Positions 42,993-51,000 of a stretch of 64,000 bases of DNA are shown here, one piece after another. The notes beneath the pieces are model-generated. The model did no database searches. It was not told the origin of the DNA and saw only the letters and a program-made list of their open reading frames with translations. Both the position numbers and the translations under genes were made by a program. This DNA is from CF-46 sp042408445 (GTDB lineage Bacteria > Chloroflexota > Limnocylindria > Limnocylindrales > CSP1-4). Location of the stretch: assembly GCA_042408445.1 (NCBI GenBank), contig JBHORC010000039.1, positions 62,001-126,000 of the forward strand, given 5' to 3'. Within the stretch, counting starts at the first letter, position 1. Each line of letters begins with the position of its first letter.

Positions 42993-43775
42993 TCAGGAGG
43001 GAGCGGCGGACGCCGAGGCGGCTGGGGTCGATGCGCTCGGGGCGAGCGAACCGGACGCGGCGGGCGCGGCCGAACCGGACGGTGCGGGCGCCGAACCCGA
43101 TGGCGCGACGGACGGACTGACTGAGGTGGACGGCGCGACCGAAGCGCTGGGCGTCGGGGCGGGAGACGGCGATACGTACGGCCGGAACAGGCCACCCGTG
43201 CCGAGGAGCATCCCGTTGAGGAAGATCAGGGCAAACACGAGCACGGTGCCGATCACGAACGCCTTCGAGGCGTTGTCGCGGACACGGATCGACGGGTCGA
43301 CCGGGACCTGGGCCGCGGACGCCGCTCCTCGCGTCCCCGGTGCCCCTCCGCGGCGTCCCCGCTGAGCGGCAGCACCCGCGGCACTGGCGGCACCGCCGGC
43401 GCCCATCGCGCCGGCTCCCGCCGCGCCGGCTCCCGCCGCCGCCCCGTCGTCGAAGTCGTCGTCGTCCTCGTCGAGCGCCTGATCGTCAGTCGCGGCGGCC
43501 GCGTCGTCATCGGCGGCGTCGTCGTCCTCGTCATCATCGGGATCGACGGGAGCGTCGCCAGCTTCGTCCGCGTCCGCGCCGGACGCGTCCAGGACCGTCT
43601 CGTCGGGCAGCGCCGCGCCGCCATCGGCCGCCACCGGCTCGACCGCGGTCGCCTCATCGCCGCCAGCGGCGCCCGTCGGGTCAGCCGCGCCGGTCGTGTC
43701 GGCCGAGCCAGCTGCGCCGGCCTGCGGATCCGCGTCGCTCGGGTCGCCGGACGCGCCGTCCCTCGGTTCGGTCAT
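42993..43775 (-). CDS. Low-complexity acidic membrane protein of unknown function
   Basis: 260 residues in three parts. Residues 1-145 are Ala/Gly/Asp-rich with an acidic tract (DPDDDEDDDAADDD) and an Ala/Gly run. A basic patch (AAQRGRRGGAPGTRG) is followed by one helix (AFVIGTVLVFALIFLNGMLL). The last 60 residues are Ser/Pro/Ala repeats that should lie outside the cell. No known domain. A TACACT box at 43886-43891 gives a leader of about 100 bases with GGAG ahead of ATG 43775. The Ser/Pro/Ala tail resembles the linker of the lipoprotein at 51549 and may span the cell wall. Confidence 0.65.
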   Translation of the reverse strand: MTEPRDGASGDPSDADPQAGAAGSADTTGAADPTGAAGGDEATAVEPVAADGGAALPDETVLDASGADADEAGDAPVDPDDDEDDDAADDDAAAATDDQALDEDDDDFDDGAAAGAGAAGAGAMGAGGAASAAGAAAQRGRRGGAPGTRGAASAAQVPVDPSIRVRDNASKAFVIGTVLVFALIFLNGMLLGTGGLFRPYVSPSPAPTPSASVAPSTSVSPSVAPSGSAPAPSGSAAPAASGSLAPSASTPAASASAAPS

Positions 43776-43898
43776 GCCGTCGTGTCACTCCTGTGGCGGC
43801 CACTCGACGTCGTCGGCGGCTTCCCGGCGCTCGGCTGCGGAGACGGGCGCGTGAACGCCGGTCGATCGCGCTGGACGCGGCCGCCAGTGTAGCGAAGG

Positions 43899-45992
43899 TC
43901 AGGCGTCACGCATCTCCGGGACGAACAGGCCCGCGAGTCCCGCGAGGATTGTCACGATCCCGCTCGCGATCAGGACGATCGGCACGCCGATCGACTGCGC
44001 GAGGAGCCCGCCGAGCGCCATCGCCAGCGTCATCGACCCGAAGACGAGCGAGAACCGGAAGCCGACGACGCGGCCGATCATCTCGGGCGGCGTCCGCTCC
44101 TGGAAGAGCACCTGGCTCGGGATCACGAAGATCATGTTGGCGACGCCCGCACCGAACAGGATCCCGAACGCGATCGCGAGGTTGCCGACCATCGCGAAGG
44201 CAATGATCGAGACGCCCCACAGGACGTAGCCGACGATCACGGTTCGGCCCTTCGCGAGCCTGGCGCCGACCAGCCCGAGAGCGAACCCACCGATCAGGTT
44301 GCCGAGCCCGATCGCGGTCTCGAGGAAGGCGTAGGCCGCCTTCGGATCCGTCGTCGGGCCGGCGAGGACGTCCTGGACGAGGATCGGCGTCAGCGCCGTG
44401 AGCGAGCCGATCGCGAACTGGGCGAAGGCCGCCTGGATCGTGTTCGCGAACAGGACACGCTCCCCGCGCAGGAAGCGGAACCCTTCCCGCATCTCGGCGA
44501 GGACGCCGCTCGCCACGCCCGTCGCAGCCGTCGCCGCGTCACCGGCCGCACGGCGAGCGGTCTTCACGGCAGGGATCGAGATCGACGCGATGAGGATCGC
44601 CGACGCCGCATACGTCGCGGCATCGATCCAGAAGGCGAGCGGCAGCGCGGAGCCGAGGAAGGCGACGAAGATGCCGGCGAGCGGGTAGCCGATGACGTCG
44701 GCGAATGTCTCGCCCGCCCACATCGCCGAGTTCGCGGTGACGAGCTCATCTTCCCGGACGATCCGTGGCAGGGCGGCGACCCGAGCGGGCCGGAAGAAGA
44801 TCGAGATCGAGGTGATCACGAGGATCAGTGGATAGACGAGGAACACGTTGACGCTTGCCGCGATCGGCATCGCGAGGACGACTGCGGCGCGGAGCAGATC
44901 GCTCACGATCATCACGTCGCGCTGGTTCCAGCGATCGACGTAGGTGCCCGCGATCGGCGAGAGCAGCAGGTTCGGCAGCGTGGCCGCGACGAAGACGAAC
45001 GCGACCGCCAGCGGCGACTGCGTGACACCGGCGACGAGGAACGTCAGTGCCAGCTGATGCACCCGATCGCCGAACAGGCTGATCAGCTGACCCGTCCAGA
45101 GTGCCGAGAACGACCCGTTCAGCGCGAGCCGAACGTACGGATGGCGGCGGACCCGTTGTCCGACCTCGATCCGTGGCCGCGCCGGCGCCGCGATGCCGAC
45201 GTCCGACGGGACCGTGCCCGCGACAGGCACGGGTGCCAGGGCGATCGCCGCGAGCCCCGGACCGGGCGAGCCGAGGACGAGTGGACGGTCCAGCGCCGCG
45301 GTTTCGGAGAGACCGTGCGCCAGTCCGGTGCCCGGTCGGACGCGCTGACCGCCCATGGCGCTCGAGAGGCTTCGCGTGAGGCGGCTCGTCGCGGCGAGCC
45401 CGGCAAGGCTCGGTGCCTGTCCATCGCTCTCGTCCCGTGCTTCGTCGTCCCGCGAGCGGACGACCGTGGCGAACAGGAAGAACGCGAGACCGGCCGTCAG
45501 GAACACGTCCCCGATCGAGGCGACGTTCCGGATCAGCGGGACCGGGATCGGGAGGATGTCGGCGAGCGGCCCCGCGTTCGACAGGAAGCCCGAGGTGAGG
45601 CCGGGGTCGAGGAGCACATGGAACGGCGTCACGTCGCCCGGCGTGAAGCCGGCCGCGATCAGGCTCGGCTGCCAGATCGGCATGTGGCCGGCGTTCGCGA
45701 GGATCGCGATCGTGTTCAGCAGGGTGCCGACGAAGGCGAGGCCGAGCCCGGCATGGGCGCGGTTGACCCACAGCGCGGCGAGGAGGAGCCCGAAGGACGT
45801 CACGAACAGCGGAAGGCGGAGGAGCTCCACCGTCGCGTTGCCCTGGACGAGGAGGTATTCGGTCGCGAACCGGACGATCACCGCGAGGAGCAGGACCGCA
45901 ATCCAGCGCAGGCGGACGCTGGCGAGGTTCCACAGGGATCCCCCGCCGACGATGCCGAGGAACACGCCGAGGAGGATTCCGGTGATCAGCAT
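43899..45992 (-). CDS. DUF5317 domain fused to MFS transporter
   Basis: 697 residues. The first 180 are a DUF5317-like membrane domain, recognisable by LRLPLFVTSFGLLLAALWVN, NAGHMPIWQPSLIAAGFTP and ASIGDVFLTAGLAFFLFATV. A polar Ala/Pro-rich linker of about 100 residues follows. The rest is an MFS_3-type exporter starting LALNGSFSALWTGQLISLFG, with YVDRWNQRDVMIVSD between helices 2 and 3 and FQERTPPEMIGRVVGFRFSL later. Both domains usually occur as separate proteins. The frame is continuous with no sign of a misread stop. Transported compound unknown. Confidence 0.88.
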   Translation of the reverse strand: MLITGILLGVFLGIVGGGSLWNLASVRLRWIAVLLLAVIVRFATEYLLVQGNATVELLRLPLFVTSFGLLLAALWVNRAHAGLGLAFVGTLLNTIAILANAGHMPIWQPSLIAAGFTPGDVTPFHVLLDPGLTSGFLSNAGPLADILPIPVPLIRNVASIGDVFLTAGLAFFLFATVVRSRDDEARDESDGQAPSLAGLAATSRLTRSLSSAMGGQRVRPGTGLAHGLSETAALDRPLVLGSPGPGLAAIALAPVPVAGTVPSDVGIAAPARPRIEVGQRVRRHPYVRLALNGSFSALWTGQLISLFGDRVHQLALTFLVAGVTQSPLAVAFVFVAATLPNLLLSPIAGTYVDRWNQRDVMIVSDLLRAAVVLAMPIAASVNVFLVYPLILVITSISIFFRPARVAALPRIVREDELVTANSAMWAGETFADVIGYPLAGIFVAFLGSALPLAFWIDAATYAASAILIASISIPAVKTARRAAGDAATAATGVASGVLAEMREGFRFLRGERVLFANTIQAAFAQFAIGSLTALTPILVQDVLAGPTTDPKAAYAFLETAIGLGNLIGGFALGLVGARLAKGRTVIVGYVLWGVSIIAFAMVGNLAIAFGILFGAGVANMIFVIPSQVLFQERTPPEMIGRVVGFRFSLVFGSMTLAMALGGLLAQSIGVPIVLIASGIVTILAGLAGLFVPEMRDA

Positions 45993-46128
45993 CGAGCCGG
46001 GTCGGGTGACGGGTTCATGCCGCGGAGATCATGCGACGCCGGGCACGGGCGGTGGCGGCGGTCCCGTGGAACGGATGAGGCAGAAGGCGGGAAGTGCAGC
46101 GCCGATCGTACCGACGGCGGGACGAACG

Positions 46129-47568
46129 TCAGGCCGGGTCCGAGCTGCCGGTGGACGAACCACCGCCGCTGGTGCCGGCGTTCGCCTGTGCCATCCGGCC
46201 TGCGACCTGGCCGAGCAGCGGGATCTGACGCGGCTCCTCGCGTCGACCCGGGTCCGGGACGCCGTGGACCCACGGGGTGCGGACGAAGGCGTCGACGACG
46301 GCCGGGTCGAACTGGATGCCGGCGAACTTCCGCAGCTCGCCGAGCGCCTGCTCCGGCGTCAGGGGCGTCATCCGGTAAGGCCGCTGAGCGGTCATCGCCT
46401 CGAAGGCATCGGCGACGTGCAGGATCCGCGCGAGCTTGGGGATCTCGTCGCCGATCAGGCGGTCCGGATAGCCGGAGCCGTTGTACCACTCGTGGTGGTG
46501 ACGAATGATCGGCAGCTCCGGGGCGAGCTTCGTGACCGGCGCGATGATCTGGGCGCCGAGCACCGGATGGGCGTTCATCGTCATGCGCTCGTCGCGGGTG
46601 AGGCGGTCCGTCTTCAGGAGAACGTTGTCCGGCACGCCGATCTTGCCCACGTCGTGGAGCAGGCCGCCCCACTCGAGCGCCTCCAGCTCCTGGGCGTTGA
46701 CCCGCATCTCCCGCCCGATGTCGACGGCGATCTGCTTGACCCGATGGCTGTGCTTGCTCGTGAACGGATCCCGCTTGTCGACGGCCTCGGCCAGGGCGCC
46801 GATGGTCTGCGTGAACATGTCGCGCATCTCGACAAAGCGGTGGTAGGCGACACGAGTCGTATATAGGGGAAGGGCAAACAGCATTGATGCCCAAAAGGCG
46901 ACGGAATACATCTCCGCCATTAGCCAGGCGAGAGGTGCTAGGGCGACTGCGTTCCCCGAGATGCCCCGCCAATCTCCCATTGCGACAACCCGAGTCGACT
47001 GATTCGACCGGAGAGCGACGACGACAGACGTCGCAGCCAGGTTCAGCACAAAGAGAACGGCGGCACCAAACATCGTCGCGATAAACGTGACGATTGGGAG
47101 GTCGCTCGATCCTCTTAGAAGATCTGCGACGAGACCGCCGATCACAGCTGGCAAAACGACGCCGGCGTGATTCGCAGCCGTTCCGTACCAAGGAATGCGT
47201 CCCCTGACCTCGCGAACTTCGGTGGTCCCGATCAGAGCCACGAGACCGGCCGCGACCGCACCGCCCAGGGCCATGGAGGCGACGATTGGAGCCATCGCGA
47301 CGGACACCATCGTTCCGCGAGGCATTCGCACCGGCATTGCGCCCGCGAAGAGCGTGAGGCCTGTCCAGAAGGCGAGGCCGAGCAAAACTTCGACCTGGAT
47401 CGGCTGGCCGATGTCCGGGGCGATTTGGCGACGCATACCGAATACGAGATCCGGAGGATGCGCGAACACAAGGTTCGGGTACGCCGCAAACACAAAGCTC
47501 GTGAGAATCAGCGCGATTACGCTGAGACCCACGAGCCCCGTGATATAGAGCTTCAGGGACCTAACCAT
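46129..47568 (-). CDS. Membrane-anchored HD-GYP domain phosphodiesterase
   Basis: 479 residues. Residues 1-240 form a multi-helix membrane sensor. The HD-GYP domain (about 255-430) has SKHSHRVKQIAVDIGREM, the HD pair at 305-306 (LLHDVGKIGVP), HHE at 358-360, and GYP at 366-368 (NGSGYPDRL, with Asn where most have Asp). It should hydrolyse cyclic di-GMP or a related dinucleotide in response to a membrane signal. The gene follows two short peptide genes under one strong promoter. Base composition changes close to residue 243: the membrane half is less GC-rich (50-53% in two 60-base samples) than the catalytic half (70%), which suggests a swapped sensor domain. The tail is Gly/Ser-rich. Confidence 0.9.
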   Translation of the reverse strand: MVRSLKLYITGLVGLSVIALILTSFVFAAYPNLVFAHPPDLVFGMRRQIAPDIGQPIQVEVLLGLAFWTGLTLFAGAMPVRMPRGTMVSVAMAPIVASMALGGAVAAGLVALIGTTEVREVRGRIPWYGTAANHAGVVLPAVIGGLVADLLRGSSDLPIVTFIATMFGAAVLFVLNLAATSVVVALRSNQSTRVVAMGDWRGISGNAVALAPLAWLMAEMYSVAFWASMLFALPLYTTRVAYHRFVEMRDMFTQTIGALAEAVDKRDPFTSKHSHRVKQIAVDIGREMRVNAQELEALEWGGLLHDVGKIGVPDNVLLKTDRLTRDERMTMNAHPVLGAQIIAPVTKLAPELPIIRHHHEWYNGSGYPDRLIGDEIPKLARILHVADAFEAMTAQRPYRMTPLTPEQALGELRKFAGIQFDPAVVDAFVRTPWVHGVPDPGRREEPRQIPLLGQVAGRMAQANAGTSGGGSSTGSSDPA

Positions 47569-47597
47569 TGGTTCCCCGTACGTGGAAATCTGGCGGC

Positions 47598-47617
47598 CAC
47601 TCTAATGCTTGAGAGTG
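47598..47617 (-). terminator. Small hairpin between the 29-codon gene and the HD-GYP gene
   Basis: CACTCT and AGAGTG form a 6-bp stem with an 8-base loop. No T-tract follows, so it may be an RNA-processing or stabilising element rather than a full terminator. Confidence 0.3.
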
Positions 47618-47640
47618 ATCACCGGATCGAGCCAAACGTA

Positions 47641-47730
47641 CTAGAAGCCCTTTAGCGATGCCCCTCCGGCAATTGCCATTGCGGCAATCGCGCCCATCGC
47701 TGTGATGAGCCGAATCAATCGATTCCTCAT
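47641..47730 (-). CDS. 29-residue peptide, basic then hydrophobic, ending KGF
   Basis: ATG 47730 to TAG 47641. AGGAG lies 8 bases before the ATG (47739-47743). The peptide has a basic start (MRNRLIRLIT), a hydrophobic middle of Ala, Met, Ile and Gly, and a C-terminus GGASLKGF. That is the layout of an exported signal-peptide precursor or a one-helix membrane peptide. It begins 15 bases after the stop of the 10-codon gene and ends 72 bases before the HD-GYP gene. Its last six residues (ASLKGF) match the pattern of the 10-mer (AIGKGW). No relative is known to me. Reading frame and ribosome site are directly visible; a signalling role is inference. Confidence 0.6.
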   Translation of the reverse strand: MRNRLIRLITAMGAIAAMAIAGGASLKGF

Positions 47731-47745
47731 CGATTCGACTCCTGA

Positions 47746-47778
47746 CTACCAGCCCTTGCCGATGGCCTGTGGCTCCAC
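47746..47778 (-). CDS. 10-residue peptide gene (MEPQAIGKGW)
   Basis: GTG 47778 to TAG 47746. AAGGAGGAA at 47784-47792 places a near-perfect Shine-Dalgarno sequence 7 bases before the GTG, stronger than for most genes in this window. The product would be MEPQAIGKGW. It could be a leader peptide controlling the genes behind it, or a signal in its own right. It shares the ending A-x-x-K-G-aromatic-stop with the 29-residue peptide encoded directly downstream. Too short to judge by coding statistics. Confidence 0.5.
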   Translation of the reverse strand: MEPQAIGKGW

Positions 47779-47783
47779 GCTCG

Positions 47784-47792
47784 TTCCTCCTT
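47784..47792 (-). promoter_or_regulatory. Strong Shine-Dalgarno for the 10-codon gene
   Basis: AAGGAGG read on the minus strand, 7 bases from GTG 47778, in a window where many genes have no ribosome site at all. Confidence 0.6.
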
Positions 47793-47800
47793 CCGGCCTT

Positions 47801-47947
47801 CGCGTCGCAACGCGAAAACCGACCTGACACGATGGTCGGTCGGTTGCACTAGTCGCTCAGCTTCACCCTAAGTGCCCATTTCAGGTGAGGCTTCAGCGCG
47901 TCCGAGCGTCTTAACTGTTCTTCCTAGTACCTCCGTACCAGGAAGCA
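47801..47947 (-). ncRNA. Structured leader RNA upstream of the peptide and HD-GYP genes
   Basis: Four hairpins in about 150 bases. At 47920-47945, at the predicted RNA 5' end, there is an 11-bp stem with one G-T pair and a GGAG loop. At 47854-47898 there is an imperfect 12-bp stem with a 16-base loop. At 47818-47840 there is ACCGACC with a 9-base loop and GGTCGGT, followed by TTTT on the minus strand, which could act as an attenuator. At 47801-47814 there is CGCGT-TGCG-ACGCG, just before the Shine-Dalgarno sequence. The order suggests a regulated leader. I see no match to the conserved bases of the cyclic-di-GMP-I riboswitch or another class I know. Confidence 0.5.
47818..47840 (-). terminator. 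Terminator-like hairpin inside the leader
   Basis: Perfect 7-bp stem ACCGACC/GGTCGGT with a 9-base loop, followed on the minus strand by four T. The T-tract is on the minus side only, so it faces the peptide genes. Confidence 0.45.
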
Positions 47948-47953
47948 GGCCGG

Positions 47954-47983
47954 ACTATAGGTAGGCCCAACCAAACCGGTCAA
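47954..47983 (-). promoter_or_regulatory. Strong sigma70-type promoter for the peptide/HD-GYP unit
   Basis: TTGACC (47978-47983) and TATAGT (47954-47959) on the minus strand with an 18-base spacer, predicting a start near 47947. This is one of the best promoter matches in the window. It lies only 20 bases beyond the stop of the large regulator gene. Confidence 0.65.
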
Positions 47984-48002
47984 TACGTCAACGTACCTAT
48001 CC

Positions 48003-51000
48003 TCACACGGCATCGAAGGCCGGAGGATCGACGCCAAGGTCGGACCGGAGAACGGTCGCGTAACGCGAATACTGCTCCGCGGCGGCGGAGTGGGCACCGC
48101 TCCGGCGAAGCAATCGCAGGAGGGACAGCTCGAGCTCCTCGTTCCGCGGCTCAATCTCAAGGGCGCTTCTGGCCAGGCGGATTCCCCGTTGGTATTCACC
48201 CCGATCGAGATCGCTTCTGATCTGGCTCTCCAAGACGTGCAGGTAGGCGACATGAAGCCATTCGCGGTAGTCCGTCGCCCATTCCTCATACGCGAAGTCG
48301 AGTGCAAATCGCCCGCGATATTGGTCCGCCAAGCTGACCGCAGAGCGAGGGTCCTGTGACTTGTCGTAGTCGGCGACTAGGGCAGCGCACCGAGCACTCG
48401 CGGCGCGCACGAGATCTCGGTCGAGCCACAGAAGGTCTGAATCTTGGTGAACGTAGCCGGCCGTCGTGTCGTCCGAATACTCGCTTTCGAAGATTCGACG
48501 CAGGAAGTAGACGGACTGGTTGAGTGAGTTGGCGGCGGAACCCGGGTTCATCTCCGGCCACATCGCTTCAAGTACTTCCTCGCGAGTGGCCTCCCATCGT
48601 GGTCGAGCGAGCAGAAAGCACAACAGCGCTAGAACTTTTCGGCGTATCTCGCCTCCGGAAATCACCCGACCGCCGATTTCGACATTGACGCGGCCCAAGT
48701 CGTTGATAGTGACGAGCGGAGCGAGTCGGCGTGCGAGTCCGCGACCGAGACTACGGTCCTGGCCGTATAGCCGCGGCTCGCGCCCGATTTGTCGAAGGGC
48801 TGGGACATCTGACCTCTCGCCGATCAGATCCAGAAGCCGAGCGGACGGCAATCGGTTCGCTGCACGGGCGGAGGCCATCTCGGCGCGAAGCGCTGGGCGC
48901 CAGCGCTCGGGTGCGGCTTCAGCCACGGAGCGAACACGGTCCAAGGGACCCGGCTCAAGGTCGCCCAGTTGACGAACGATTAGTTCGGCCGCGAACGAGG
49001 CGACATAGTCCAGGCCGTCCGGCAGGGCGCTAATTGCTGGGTTGCATGTGCCAGAAGCACACGCGAGAGCAATTTCCCCGAGGGCGCGCCAAGTTCTTGC
49101 GCCCTGTTGCTCAGCAAACTGGACGGCCGTTGATGCAAGCGTTCTCGCCTCTGGTCGATCGCACACCGAAGCCATCAACGCTCGCGTTGCGCGAAGCCGA
49201 CTTTGGAAGCCGGGATTCAGCGAGGGACGGTCCAGGGGGATCGACATGACCAGAGCAAACGCTTGGTCGAGATGACCGCTTCGAAGCAGGGTGACGGAAT
49301 CGACAATTTCGACGAGTTCGCTTGACGAGTTTCGGACGCTCCGATCTCGACCTTCAAGAAGAAGGACGGCTCTATCACCGTCGCCGACGAGCGCCTCAAT
49401 CTCGGCGTACTCGCTGAGGACCTCGGCTCGAGTGTCTCCGACTGCATCCGACACGGCTCTTGAAAACCGCTCGCGTGCCTCGGGAAGCCGGCCCGAAAGC
49501 CCGAGGACGGCGGCGTCAAGCGATCGTGCCGCGGCGAGCTCGGCTCGCGACGAACTCGCAGAAAGGGCTTCAAGCGCTCGGGCCGCGAACATCGCCGCGC
49601 GGTCCAAGTGGCCGGTGGCAACACTGGCGAGACCTGCGTTGAGCCAGCTGACGCCTTCAGCGTGGTGAAGGGAATCCGCGGCGGATCGATTCGCGAGTGA
49701 CTCGCAAGTCTGAACGGCTTCCTCGAGACTGCCGCTCAGCGACGACTCGACGATGGAGTTGAACGCTTTCGCGATGTCGCGCTGGAGCCCGGTGCTCATC
49801 AGAGCTACCCGACCGGCCAGGGCCGTCGCCACATCAACGGATCCGGCGAGCACCTTTGCCGCGATTAGGTTGGTGATCACGACGTCGCGATCTGGGGCGA
49901 GATTTGCTGCCAGTTCAGCGTGCGCGTTTGCGTTCGAGAAATCGCCGACGGCGCTTGCGGCTCGAGACAGGATCACGTGGCAGGCGGCAGAAACATCGGC
50001 ATTCGAGAGACTTGGAACGAACGCAGCGGCCGCTGAAGAAGCTCCCGAGGCGACGATCGTTTCTAGGTGATCGTTCAAGACCCGGTGGACATCGTCCCAG
50101 CGGTTGGCCGACGCGAAGTGGTGCGTGGACGTCTGCCAGTCGGACGGTTCTGCCCAGGTCGCGACGGTGATGTGGAGCGCGTTCAGGCCTTCCGGGCCGA
50201 CGTCGCGCCGGAGTCGATCCTCGAGGAACTCGCGGACGAGCGGGTGATATCGCTGCTCGGCTGATCGCCGGCTCGGTCGGCGCCCGAGCAGGCCGAGGCG
50301 TTCGGACTCCAGGACGAGCGACTGCACCTCGACGGCCGACAGCCCTGTCGCGACCTGCGCGAGCTCCGGGGTCACGACCTGGAGCACCGACGTCCGCATC
50401 AGGAACTGCTGATGGATCGCCGGCAGGTCGCCCACGACCTCCTCGGCGAGGTAGTCGTGGAGCTCATCCCGCGCTCCGGAGAGCCCGCGGATGAACGATC
50501 TGGTTTCGGCGGCCGATCGCTCGCGAAGAGCGGCCTGGACGAGGGTGAGGGAGGCCGCCCAGCCTTCGGTTCGCTGCGAGAGCTCGCTGAGCATGTCCGG
50601 CTCGAGGGGCCGACCGTACGTCTCGCGAAAGAGCTGCTCGACTTCGCTGTCCGAGAACCGCAGGTCCGTGATCCCGAGCTCGGCAACCTCGCCGAGGGCT
50701 CGCAGCTTCGAGACCGGAATCGGCGGCGTTCGCCGGCTCGCGAACACGATCGAGAGGCGCTCGGGTCCGCGCGTGAGAATCTCCCGGACGATGTGGCGGA
50801 TGTCGGCGACCTCGTCGGCGAGATGGAAGTCGTCGAAGATGAGCGCGGCGCCTTCCGCGGCGATGCTCGGGAGCTCTGCGAGGAACGCCTCGACGACGTC
50901 ATCGCGCGTCGGGCCACCCGGCTCCAGCGAGCCCAGGAGGCTCGCCGTTCGTGACGCGAAGTCCGGCTGATGCTCGCGACCCGCGGCGACCAGATGCGAC

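Noticed and set aside
42977..43195. 73-residue N-terminal extension of Pcm
   Set aside because: It is an Arg/Pro-rich shadow of the low-complexity gene at 42993-43775; Pcm homology begins after ATG 42976.
43253..44206. Long Arg/Pro/Ser-rich frames opposite the low-complexity and MFS genes
   Set aside because: Typical antisense shadows in GC-rich DNA with no domain, ribosome site or conserved pattern.
47561..47830. 89-codon minus-strand frame across the peptide region
   Set aside because: It has no ribosome site and runs in a different frame over both short genes, whose own Shine-Dalgarno sequences are well placed.
47801..47947. Cyclic-di-GMP-I riboswitch ahead of the HD-GYP gene
   Set aside because: The expected conserved elements (GGnAnA...CC and ACGCAAAGCC) are not found in the leader; only generic hairpins are seen.
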